The notes under the pieces were generated by a model. That model ran no database searches. It had not been told where the DNA came from and worked only from the letters and a program-made list of their open reading frames with translations. Shown here one piece after another: positions 35,701-43,659 of a stretch of 57,250 bases of DNA. The number at the start of each line of letters is the position of its first letter. Positions within the stretch are counted from its first letter, which is position 1. A program made the translations under genes and the position numbers. The DNA is from an uncultured Eubacteriales bacterium (lineage in GTDB: Bacteria > Bacillota > Clostridia > Lachnospirales > Lachnospiraceae). The stretch spans positions 1 to 57,250 of the forward strand of contig CASFBR010000009.1 in the NCBI GenBank assembly GCA_949292795.1, read 5' to 3'.

Positions 35701-35837
35701 TAAAATGTAAACTCCGGGCAGTTTGCTCTGGATTCGATACTTTTCTCAAAAATCTTATGCTCTTCCCAGAACTTTTCAACTTCTTTTTCGCGCTGGACAA
35801 AATTGAGATTTGTGTCTACTTTTTTGTACACCGTCAT
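32715..35837 (-). CDS. ileS: Isoleucyl-tRNA synthetase
   Basis: A 1040-residue class I synthetase charging tRNA-Ile. The HIGH motif is at residues 57-60 ([10 protein letters not shown]), the KMSKS near 592 ([15 protein letters not shown]), and the editing domain follows the first half ([23 protein letters not shown], with [15 protein letters not shown]). The start block [12 protein letters not shown] and the long C-terminal region without the C-terminal zinc finger of the E. coli enzyme fit the IleS2 (eukaryote-like) type. ATG 35837 has AAGGAGG; the open frame continues upstream only through the leader. Expression is controlled by a T-box upstream. Confidence 0.96.
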   Translation of the reverse strand: [1040 protein letters not shown]

Positions 35838-35883
35838 TTCCTCCTTACTCTGTAAATCATGCTGTAAATTACGGCAGCACCAT

Positions 35884-36124
35884 ATATGAAAGGCCCTCGT
35901 CCAGAAAAGGACGAAGGCCACATTCAACTTCGCTATACCACCTTATTCCTGCATACTCTCATATGCGTTTCCTGTAACGGTGAAAAACCGGCGGGGCTTA
36001 CTGGACGTTCAGCCTGCAGCTCAGAAGTGATCTTCACCTTGCCCTACTTGTCCCGGGCTTTCACCATCCCCGGTTCGCTTGAAACTTCGATGCAAAGCTA
36101 CTCTCTCCATCAACGCTTTTATCA
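35884..36124 (-). promoter_or_regulatory. T-box leader of ileS, probable Ile (AUC) specifier
   Basis: On the minus strand the leader begins with GGAGAGAGTAGC, has the distal stem segment CGAACCGGGGATGGTGAAAG, a probable specifier region GAAGATCACTTCTGAGC (AUC codon), and the T-box AAGGTGGTATAGCGAAG (35928-35944), which pairs with uncharged tRNA. A terminator GGCCTTCGTCC / GGACGAGGGCC plus TTT (35892-35919) lies 54 bp before ileS. Low tRNA-Ile charging should permit read-through into ileS and glgP. Confidence 0.9.
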
Positions 36125-36130
36125 TGTTTT

Positions 36131-36159
36131 ATGATAATATAGTTTGCAATCGCTGTCAA
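36131..36159 (-). promoter_or_regulatory. Promoter of the ileS leader
   Basis: On the minus strand TTGACA (36154-36159), a 17-bp spacer and TATCAT (36131-36136), just upstream of the T-box. Confidence 0.8.
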
Positions 36160-36240
36160 CCGACGAAATCCATAAAATCCCGGGATTTTTCAGGTATCAA
36201 AATGATCTTTATGTATAACCGGGCCGGCTTGCCTTACATT

Positions 36241-36954
36241 TTAAAATGTAATATCAAAATCCTGCGCCGGCAAAATCGAGCTTGTTCCGCCGTCTTGTCC
36301 GCCAATCACCGTGATTTCAGTTTCCGGGCGGGAGTAGCGCATACCCAGTTCATTATCACCGTCTCCGGTTTCAAAATAGTAAAACAGCCATCCGCTGGCG
36401 CTTTCGCCCTGCATAACACCGCTTGAATCAAACGATGTAAGGCCATTTTCATCGGCATACGTCTGGAAGGTGCTGATACGGCCGAGACTGGTCGTCACAG
36501 GTTCACCGTTGACAAGGAGGCTCATATCTGTGGCAAACACGCCGCCGGTATATTCACTGTCATTTTTCAGCTCCACCTCAACGCAGACGCCGGTCCGGTA
36601 ACCGTCATACCAGACAGATGGATCGTCAAACGGAATATCGATGATGGCCTGCTTTACTGTGATCGTATAGCCAAGCTCCTCGTCCGTGATCGTCTGGTTG
36701 ATTTCCTTTTGTACCGGTGTCGGCTGACCTGCCGCTTCCTCTGCATCGCCGCCTTCTGTCTCTTCCGGAACGGCTTCGCTTTCTGCTGCAGAAGTCTGTG
36801 CTTCTGCTTCTGAGGCCAGCGCTTCGGTTTCCGTACTCTTGGCGCTGCCGGAAGCTTCTGATGCTTCCGGTGCCGCCTGCCCGTTCCCGCCGCAGCCGGC
36901 CAGGGACAGTGCCAGCAGGCCCGCCGTCAGCCATACACATAATCTGTTTTTCAT
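36241..36954 (-). CDS. Putative lipoprotein with DUF4352-like domain
   Basis: A 237-residue secreted lipoprotein. The signal peptide ends in the lipobox LSLAGC, so Cys20 should be lipid-modified. A low-complexity Ala/Glu/Ser/Thr linker spans about residues 25-75. The C-terminal 150 residues form a beta-rich domain resembling the DUF4352 immunoglobulin-like family: LGYTITVKQAIID, CVEVELKNDSEY, MSLLVNGEPV, SGWLFYYFETGDG. Its role is unknown. It is divergent from the two-adaptor ABC operon, with about 300 bp between them, and could be functionally linked to it. Confidence 0.7.
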   Translation of the reverse strand: MKNRLCVWLTAGLLALSLAGCGGNGQAAPEASEASGSAKSTETEALASEAEAQTSAAESEAVPEETEGGDAEEAAGQPTPVQKEINQTITDEELGYTITVKQAIIDIPFDDPSVWYDGYRTGVCVEVELKNDSEYTGGVFATDMSLLVNGEPVTTSLGRISTFQTYADENGLTSFDSSGVMQGESASGWLFYYFETGDGDNELGMRYSRPETEITVIGGQDGGTSSILPAQDFDITF

Positions 36955-37112
36955 GCCATATCTCCTTCTTTCTTAATATTCACGCTGTACTGTATGTACG
37001 CAATTCACGCTCACGTTATATTGTATACAGCAAAACGCACGATTATATGTCCGATTTTACCAAAGCCGGATTTTTTTTGCAAGCAGCTTTGTCCGCTGTT
37101 CGTAAAAAAAAC

Positions 37113-37166
37113 TTAAGAATTGTACAAACATCCTTAACCCCAACTGCCTTTATTCTATGGTATAAT
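37113..37166 (+). promoter_or_regulatory. Promoter of the two-adaptor ABC operon with TTAAG-type activator boxes
   Basis: A perfect TATAAT (37161-37166) has no recognisable -35. Instead CTTAAG (37112-37117) and CCTTAAC (37132-37138) lie 21 bp apart, two helical turns, at the position expected for an OmpR-type activator. The same word is found in tandem upstream of the response regulator at 13.8 kb. Confidence 0.5.
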
Positions 37167-37252
37167 GTCTGTATAGTGGGCCTGTGCCCTACGCACCGGC
37201 GCTGTCCATTTTTATCTAATCGATCATTCATTATTGAGGAGGAGTTATCTAA

Positions 37253-38641
37253 ATGAAAAAAAAGCAGAAATTGATACTGATGATCGGCATCATCATCGCG
37301 GTTGTCATCATCGCCGCCATCGCGGTCTATTTCTTTTTCTTCCGCGGAGAAAAACGCTCGAATACTAATGAAACCGCCTATGTCGATCCGGTATCTGTAA
37401 TCGCCGGACTCGGGAGCGGTACCGGAGAGGAAAACCGTTTTTCCGGTGTTGTTGAATCACAGGAGGTCACCGAGGTCAAAAAAAATGCGGACAAACAGAT
37501 CAAAGAAATTTTCGTTTCCGTCGGCGATGAAGTGACTGTCGGCACACCTTTGTTTGAATATGAAACGGAAGATACGGCACTGACGCTGGAGCAGGAACGC
37601 ATCAATCTTGAAAGTATCAAAAATGATATTTCCGGCTATTACAGCCAGATTGCGGAACTGCAAAAGGCTAAAAATCAGGCGCCCGCCGATGAACAGCTCA
37701 GCTACACGACACAGATACAGACTGCCCAGACAAACGCCAAACGGGCGGAATACAACCAGAGAGCCAAGGAGGCTGAAATCGAAAAGCTTGAAAATGACCT
37801 GACCAACGCCACTGTCACAAGTACCATGGATGGCATTATCCAGGAAGTCAATGAAAATACGGTTTACGATAATATGGGTAATCCCAGACCCTTTATGTCC
37901 ATCATGGCCTCCGGCGAATACCGCATCAAAGGCAAGATCAATGAGCAAAACGTCTGGTCCATTTCTGAGGGGCAGCCGGTCATCATCCGTTCCCGTGTTG
38001 ACGAAACGCAGACGTGGAAGGGCACCATCAGCAAGATTGATACAAGCAGCACCTACACCGACAGCTCCAGTTCCGGCGGCGTTACATATATCAGCGGAAG
38101 CTCCGGCGATATGGGACAGACATCCAGCAGCTATGCATTTTATGTGACACCTGAAAGCTCCGGTGACTTTATGCTTGGCCAGCATGTCTTTATCGAGCTG
38201 GATAATGGTCAGGAAGAGCCGAAGGAAGGCTTATGGCTGCCATCAATGTATCTTGTGCTGGAGGACAATGACGCCTATGCATGGGTTGCAGACAGTAAAA
38301 ACCGTCTTGAGCGAAGAAAGCTCACGCTTGGCGATTATGACAGCGCTCTGGATGAATATCAGATTCTTGAAGGGCTGACGGCCGAAGAATATATCGCATT
38401 CCCGGGCAATCTTCTCCATGAAGGTATGACCTGTGTTATCAACGACGGGACACATACAAATTCCTCAGATGATATGACCGGCACTGATATGGACGGCGGC
38501 ATGGATATGGGCACCGTCACCGATATGGCTGAACCGCTTGACGGCGGCTCCGGTGACGCTTCACAGATCATCGGCGGTGATGCCGGTGACGGCGCTGACG
38601 CTGACGGGGGAGACGCTGATGCCCAGACCACGGCACAGTGA
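37253..38641 (+). CDS. HlyD/MacA-like adaptor subunit 1
   Basis: A 462-residue membrane-anchored adaptor. One N-terminal membrane helix (about 5-30), then barrel-sandwich halves with KKNADKQIKEIFVSVGDEVTVGTPLFEYET and NATVTSTMDGIIQEVN flanking a coiled-coil hairpin (about 110-185). The beta-barrel and membrane-proximal domains follow. The C-terminal 55 residues are Asp/Gly/Met-rich low complexity. In MacA this fold couples a MacB-type ABC pump to its periplasmic path; in Firmicutes such adaptors (as in YknX-type systems) work at the cell surface. It is the first gene of a four-gene unit. GAGGAG precedes the start. Confidence 0.85.
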   Translation: MKKKQKLILMIGIIIAVVIIAAIAVYFFFFRGEKRSNTNETAYVDPVSVIAGLGSGTGEENRFSGVVESQEVTEVKKNADKQIKEIFVSVGDEVTVGTPLFEYETEDTALTLEQERINLESIKNDISGYYSQIAELQKAKNQAPADEQLSYTTQIQTAQTNAKRAEYNQRAKEAEIEKLENDLTNATVTSTMDGIIQEVNENTVYDNMGNPRPFMSIMASGEYRIKGKINEQNVWSISEGQPVIIRSRVDETQTWKGTISKIDTSSTYTDSSSSGGVTYISGSSGDMGQTSSSYAFYVTPESSGDFMLGQHVFIELDNGQEEPKEGLWLPSMYLVLEDNDAYAWVADSKNRLERRKLTLGDYDSALDEYQILEGLTAEEYIAFPGNLLHEGMTCVINDGTHTNSSDDMTGTDMDGGMDMGTVTDMAEPLDGGSGDASQIIGGDAGDGADADGGDADAQTTAQ

Positions 38642-38655
38642 ATGGGGGACTGACT

Positions 38656-39342
38656 ATGATTCTTGAACTGAAACATATTTATAAAGATTATATTCAGGGG
38701 AAGATGACGGTCCCCGTCCTCAACGACATATCCCTTGATGTTGAAAAGGGCGAATACCTGGCCATTATGGGCCCGTCCGGTTCCGGAAAAACAACGCTGA
38801 TGAATATTATCGGCTGTCTGGACCGCCCCACCTCCGGCCAGTATTTTCTGGACGGAGAGGATATATTAAGCTATAAGGACAAGGCAATGTCTGATGTCCG
38901 TCTTAAAAGTATTGGCTTTGTGTTCCAGAGCTTTTATCTTCTGTCACGGCAAAGTGCTCTGGATAATGTCAGCCTGCCTCTGGTTTATGCGGGCATCAGC
39001 AAAAAGGAACGCCATGAGCGTGCCTTCAGGGCGCTGGAGCGTGTGGGACTTGCAGATCGTGTGGATTTTAAGCCGACACAGCTTTCCGGCGGTCAGAAAC
39101 AGCGCGTTGCCATTGCCCGGGCCATTGTCAACAATCCAAAAATCCTTCTTGCAGATGAGCCCACCGGCGCACTGGACAGTAAATCCGGCCGTCAGATCAT
39201 GGAACTGTTCCAAAAGCTCAATGATGAAGGTGTCACTGTGGTGATGATCACCCATGACGCGGACATCGCCGGTTTTGCCAAAAGGAAAATCATGATACGC
39301 GACGGCATGATCTTACAACCTAAGGAGGCAGAAGAAAAATGA
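38656..39342 (+). CDS. MacB-type ABC transporter ATP-binding protein
   Basis: A 228-residue nucleotide-binding subunit: Walker A GPSGSGKTTLMNIIG, Q-loop FVFQSFYLL, signature QLSGGQKQRVAIARAI, Walker B ILLADEPTGALDSK, switch His in MITHDADIA. It starts at ATG 38656 after GGGGGA, 14 bp downstream of adaptor 1, and overlaps adaptor 2 by ATGA. It should energise the permease encoded at 41.9 kb. Confidence 0.9.
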   Translation: MILELKHIYKDYIQGKMTVPVLNDISLDVEKGEYLAIMGPSGSGKTTLMNIIGCLDRPTSGQYFLDGEDILSYKDKAMSDVRLKSIGFVFQSFYLLSRQSALDNVSLPLVYAGISKKERHERAFRALERVGLADRVDFKPTQLSGGQKQRVAIARAIVNNPKILLADEPTGALDSKSGRQIMELFQKLNDEGVTVVMITHDADIAGFAKRKIMIRDGMILQPKEAEEK

Positions 39343-41891
39343 AATTAAAAAAGAAAACCATCATTATTCCGGTTTGTATTGTGCTGATCGTCTGCCTCAT
39401 CGGTATCGGTATATTTACCGCGGTTTCCGTACAAAATTCCCGAAAGACCGTAGATGTTGTTCCGGTGAGCAACGTTTCCACTTATGCCTACGAAGGCTAC
39501 TCCGGCTCCACCGGTCGGGTTACCTCCGATGTAAGCCAGACGGTATATCTTGAAAGTGACGCCACCGTCAAGGAGGTATATGTCTCCCAGGGCGATACGG
39601 TTACCGAAGGTATGCCGCTGATGCAGTATGATACCGAGCTTATGGAACTGGATATTGAGACAAAGCGTCTGGACATTCAGACGATCGAGCTCAACATCCA
39701 GCAGACAAATAAAGACATTCAAAGTCTGAAAAACGGCGTTGTCCCTTCCGGAGGCAGTTCGCTTGGCGACAGTCTGATACAGCCTCCGGCCAGCACTGAG
39801 GAAAATGACAATCCCACAACAACCGCTTCCCTTGGCGGCACCGCTTTATTGTCTGTATCCGATGTGCAGACGCCTTCCGGTACTCCGGTGTCATTAGACA
39901 GCCGGGCATCTTCCGATACCCCGGCGTCTTCCGATACTCCGGCGCCTTCTGACACTCCGGCACCTTCCGATACTCCGGCGCCTTCCGATACCCCGGCGCC
40001 TTCCGACACTCCGGCGCCTTCCGATACCCCGGCACCTTCCGACACTCCGGCACCTTCCGATACCCCGGCATCTGACCCGTCCGGTGGAACGCCCGAAACA
40101 CCGGAGACTGAGCCAGAGGAGACGTTTGAGGAAATGCTTGATGGAACATTTGATTTTTCATCTTATAACGGCACCGTCGACAAGGATGGCGTCATCGTCA
40201 TTCCATGCCTGCAAACAACAAAGCTCACACCGGAATTTATCAATCTGCTCCGAGGCAAAAGTGCCGACGGCTCCGACTGGACAAAGGAACAGCTTGAAGA
40301 CCCCCAGCTAAAAAATAAAATCCTGTCCAATCAGGTGAAAAAGGTCGTTTTAACGATCAAGGACCTGGATCAGCCGCTGATTTTTGATCTTGAAAAATTA
40401 AACGAGCCTTTTATCAACACAGTCAGCGAGTGCTCACTCCAGGAGTTTATCAATAATGATTATCAACTCCCCACAGAAGCAGTGGAAGCTTTAGATACCG
40501 GATTTTTCCAGAAATGGCCCCAGGCGCTGACTTTAGACCGTCCGGTCCGCATCCAATGTTCGTCTGATACGATCCTTACCCCGGAATTTATATACATTCT
40601 GAAAGGCAAGGCCGTAGATGCCGATGGCACGGTCAAAGACGAAGGAACGCCAATGGATGCTTTGATTTATCTTGAGGACACAAAAGAGACTCTGACACTG
40701 AGCGGCGAGGCTCTGGCACTGCCCTATGTAACGTCCGTTCAGAGCACTCTGGCCGAATTTATCGCCAATGACAATGAGCTTCCTCAGGAGCCGGTTAAGG
40801 AGCTTGGAAAAGATACGGTTCTTGATGTTTCCCATGACCACCGGGATGTTTATGAAATTTACTGCGATGATGCAACCATTATCACAAAAGATTTTATTAA
40901 CCGCATCCGCGAAGAAAAGATGACCGTGATCCTTAAGCTCAGAGATTCCAGCTGGGTCACACTGGACGGTGCAAAGCTTGAAGCGCCTTCGGATAAAGCC
41001 ATTGACACGCCCATCGCTGAATTTATTGCCAACGGTATCGCCCTGAATGAAGAACAGGAATCCACCGATGATATGAACGGGGACGACATCTGGGGCGGCG
41101 GCATTGACATCGGCGGCGGAGGGCCGTCCTACACAGCCGACGAGATCAAACAGATGCTTTCCGACAAGCAGCTTGAGCTTGCCCGGCTTCAGACACAAAA
41201 GCGTCAGGCACAGCTTGACCTTACCAAGCTTCAGAAAAAGCTTGAAAATGCCACCGTTACCAGCGCGGTCAACGGCGTTGTGACAAGTCTTGCTTCACTG
41301 GATGAGAATACAAGCACCACCGACCCGTTTATGGTCATCAACAGCACTGAAGGCCTGTATCTTACCGGTTCCATCAACGAGCTGGACCTTGACACACTCA
41401 CGGTCGGACAGACAATCTCTGCGATGTCCTGGAATACCGGCGCCTCCTTTGACGCCACCATCAAGGAAGTCTCGCCCTACCCGACGACAAGCTCGGATAG
41501 CTATGGAAAGAATCCAAACTCGTCCAACTATCCGTTTATCGCCCTAATCGATAATCCGCCGGAGGGGCTGACCGAAAATGAATATGTCGATATTACAACG
41601 GGCAATAATTCTATGATGAATGGTATGGATATGGAAGGACAAAATCTGTATCTTGCAAAGGCTTATGTCCGCACCGATGACAACGGCGAATCCTACATTT
41701 TTGTTTTAGGCAGTGACGGACGCCTGGAAAAGCGCACGGTCATTACCGGAGCGGTTTACAGCGGTTACTATATTGAAATTACCAATAATGCAGTGGCTCA
41801 GACCGATTATATTGCTTTCCCTTATGGCAAAGATGTCAAAGAGGGCGTCAAGGCTCAGATCGATGAAGAGAACGCTTACATGTATTATTAG
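39339..41891 (+). CDS. Large HlyD/MacA-like adaptor subunit 2 with repeat-rich insert
   Basis: An 850-residue relative of adaptor 1. N-terminal helix (about 8-28), first lipoyl-like half SDATVKEVYVSQGDTVTEGMP, and second half NATVTSAVNGVVTSLA near residue 635, followed by the beta-barrel domain and IEITNNAVAQTDYIAFP. In place of a simple coiled-coil hairpin there is an insert of about 500 residues. It contains nine SDTP repeats (about 190-245), then three tandem copies of an unfamiliar domain of about 100 residues (about 275-385, 385-487, 488-572). Each copy has a TPEFINLLRGK-like motif and an LxEFIxNDxxLP-like motif. The insert may contact a surface component or the exported substrate. It is coupled to the ATPase by ATGA overlap. 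Confidence 0.8.
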   Translation: MKLKKKTIIIPVCIVLIVCLIGIGIFTAVSVQNSRKTVDVVPVSNVSTYAYEGYSGSTGRVTSDVSQTVYLESDATVKEVYVSQGDTVTEGMPLMQYDTELMELDIETKRLDIQTIELNIQQTNKDIQSLKNGVVPSGGSSLGDSLIQPPASTEENDNPTTTASLGGTALLSVSDVQTPSGTPVSLDSRASSDTPASSDTPAPSDTPAPSDTPAPSDTPAPSDTPAPSDTPAPSDTPAPSDTPASDPSGGTPETPETEPEETFEEMLDGTFDFSSYNGTVDKDGVIVIPCLQTTKLTPEFINLLRGKSADGSDWTKEQLEDPQLKNKILSNQVKKVVLTIKDLDQPLIFDLEKLNEPFINTVSECSLQEFINNDYQLPTEAVEALDTGFFQKWPQALTLDRPVRIQCSSDTILTPEFIYILKGKAVDADGTVKDEGTPMDALIYLEDTKETLTLSGEALALPYVTSVQSTLAEFIANDNELPQEPVKELGKDTVLDVSHDHRDVYEIYCDDATIITKDFINRIREEKMTVILKLRDSSWVTLDGAKLEAPSDKAIDTPIAEFIANGIALNEEQESTDDMNGDDIWGGGIDIGGGGPSYTADEIKQMLSDKQLELARLQTQKRQAQLDLTKLQKKLENATVTSAVNGVVTSLASLDENTSTTDPFMVINSTEGLYLTGSINELDLDTLTVGQTISAMSWNTGASFDATIKEVSPYPTTSSDSYGKNPNSSNYPFIALIDNPPEGLTENEYVDITTGNNSMMNGMDMEGQNLYLAKAYVRTDDNGESYIFVLGSDGRLEKRTVITGAVYSGYYIEITNNAVAQTDYIAFPYGKDVKEGVKAQIDEENAYMYY
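39906..40070 (+). repeat. 18-bp tandem repeat encoding (A-P/S-S-D-T-P)9
   Basis: Nine in-frame 18-bp units near CCTTCCGATACCCCGGCG encode two ASSDTP and seven APSDTP hexapeptides inside adaptor 2. Silent GATACC/GACACT differences between units show some age, but the array can still expand or contract in frame. Confidence 0.85.
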
Positions 41892-41900
41892 GAGGTTGCC

Positions 41901-43247
41901 ATGTTAGAAAATATAAGACTCTCATTTCAGGGGGTATGGTCCCATAAGATGCGCTCCTTCCTGACAATGCTTGGTATTATCATCGGTATCGCATCGATCA
42001 TTGCGATCGTATCCACGATCAAAGGCACCAACGAACAGATCAAACAAAATCTTGTCGGTGCCGGAAATAATACGGTAGACATTAAGCTTATGGAAAACAA
42101 TTTTGAATACTATCCGGACAATTACAATATTCCTACCGCTATTCCTGTGCTTGACGAGGAGCTTCGTGAGCAGCTCCTTGACATTCCCGAGATTGAAAAT
42201 GTCTCCTATTATCTGCATCGGAATTATTCCGACAGCCTGTACTACAAAAACAGCCAGTACACAAGTATGCAGCTGTACGGGATCGACAACAATTACTTTG
42301 CTACCTGCGGTTTTATCAGCATTAAAGGGCGCACCTTTGTTGAGGATGATTTTACCAATTACCGGAAGGTCGTCATTCTTGACAAGGATGCCGCCTCCAC
42401 GATCTTTCCGAGCGAGGATCCCATCGGCAAAACTCTGGAGGTCAACGGAGAACCGTTCACCGTCGTCGGTGTTGTGGATAAAGCCTCCACTTTCAAGCCG
42501 GTCATCAATTCGCTGGAGGATTACCAGCAGTACATGGGCAGCCAGCAAAGTACCATTTATTTTCCGGACGCTGCCTGGCCGATCATCTACTGCTACGATG
42601 AACGCCCCAATGTGGTCATTAAAGCAGTTGATACCGATTCCATGAGTATTGCCGGACAAAAGGCGGAGGATGCCATCAACGAATTTATCGGCGCGTCCAC
42701 AGTAACCACAGAGCTTTCCGCAGGCAGCACCGGAATGGGTGAGGCCGCTTCCGCCGATGTGGCTGCGGATGCATCCGGCTCAGGCACTTCCGCTCAGACC
42801 TACACCTACCGCGGCACGGATATTATGGAAACAGCCAGAAACTTGCAGGAGCTTAGTGCCTCCACCAACCAGCAGCTGATCTGGATCGCCAGCATTTCTC
42901 TTCTGGTCGGCGGCATCGGTGTTATGAATATCATGCTTGTATCCGTAACGGAGCGTACTCAGGAGATTGGTCTTAAAAAAGCCATCGGCGCCAGAAAAAA
43001 CCGTATTCTGGCTCAGTTCCTTACAGAGGCGGCTGTACTTACAAGCCTTGGCGGTATTATCGGCATCATCGCCGGGATCATCCTGGCGGAGGTCATCTCG
43101 CGGATTTCCTCAACGCCTGTGGCAATCAGCGTATCGGCCATCATAGGCTCCGTACTGTTCTCCGTCATCATCGGACTGATTTTCGGGCTGCTGCCATCAG
43201 TCAAAGCCGCAAACCTAAACCCCATCGACGCCCTGCGTCATGAATAA
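41901..43247 (+). CDS. MacB/FtsX-type ABC permease
   Basis: A 448-residue permease with one N-terminal helix (about 20-42; MRSFLTMLGIIIGIASIIAIV), an outer domain of about 250 residues (MacB-PCD type; YYPDNYN, DEELREQLLDIPEIENVSYY, GRTFVEDDF), then three helices near 325-445 with TERTQEIGLKKAIGARKNRIL and the NLNPIDALRHE end. Dimers of this protein with the upstream ATPase form the pump and the two adaptors should sit on it. GGAGG precedes the start, 9 bp after adaptor 2. Substrate unknown; relatives export peptides, lipids or toxins. Confidence 0.88.
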   Translation: MLENIRLSFQGVWSHKMRSFLTMLGIIIGIASIIAIVSTIKGTNEQIKQNLVGAGNNTVDIKLMENNFEYYPDNYNIPTAIPVLDEELREQLLDIPEIENVSYYLHRNYSDSLYYKNSQYTSMQLYGIDNNYFATCGFISIKGRTFVEDDFTNYRKVVILDKDAASTIFPSEDPIGKTLEVNGEPFTVVGVVDKASTFKPVINSLEDYQQYMGSQQSTIYFPDAAWPIIYCYDERPNVVIKAVDTDSMSIAGQKAEDAINEFIGASTVTTELSAGSTGMGEAASADVAADASGSGTSAQTYTYRGTDIMETARNLQELSASTNQQLIWIASISLLVGGIGVMNIMLVSVTERTQEIGLKKAIGARKNRILAQFLTEAAVLTSLGGIIGIIAGIILAEVISRISSTPVAISVSAIIGSVLFSVIIGLIFGLLPSVKAANLNPIDALRHE

Positions 43248-43298
43248 ACGTCATTGATATATCTGTATCTTTTTAAATACAGCTTTTCTTTCGATCCA

Positions 43299-43345
43299 AT
43301 CCCTATGGACGGCAGCAATGTCATCCATAGGGATTTTTATATTTT
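43299..43345 (+). terminator. Terminator of the two-adaptor ABC operon
   Basis: ATCCCTATGGA and TCCATAGGGAT form a perfect 11-bp stem followed by TTTTATATTTTT. Confidence 0.85.
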
Positions 43346-43659
43346 TGAATTTGATATTTTTGAGTTTTATAGTTTTCATTTTTATATTTTTCTTTTTCTG
43401 CTTGACATATACTTTTATGATGCTATAATAATATCAAAATAATATCACTTTAATTTCTGTCCAGGTATCAGCTCACGCGGCCTGGCAGGAAAATGCCGTT
43501 TTTATTGCCTGGAAAATTGCGTTACTATGCAATAAAAAGCCCCGCCTGGGATCGCACTGCGGCGAAGTGGCATATGCCGCTTATGCGGCCACACCGGCGG
43601 AGAATCCTGTACAGCAGGATTCTTTCTTAATACGGCATACCATCTAAGGGAGGATTTTT
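43346..43659. other. Gene-free stretch with palindromic repeats
   Basis: Low-GC sequence rich in ATTTTT (43346-43445), then a palindromic element ATTGCCTGGAAA...TTACTATGCAATAA (43504-43535) of the same family as those at 17.6 and 23.2 kb, then a hairpin around GTGGCATATGCCGCTTATGCG (to about 43595) and AATCCTGTACAGCAGGATT (43603-43622), another perfect stem. No coding sequence is convincing. The last hairpin may be part of the SPFH gene leader. Confidence 0.5.

Noticed and set aside
39719..40045. Minus-strand frame encoding repeated SEGAGV units
   Set aside because: It is the antisense shadow of the 18-bp repeats in adaptor 2.
43254..43442. Short open frame of 62 codons after the exporter operon
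   Set aside because: It spans the terminator and an AT-rich Phe/Ile/Tyr-biased stretch; no ribosome site.
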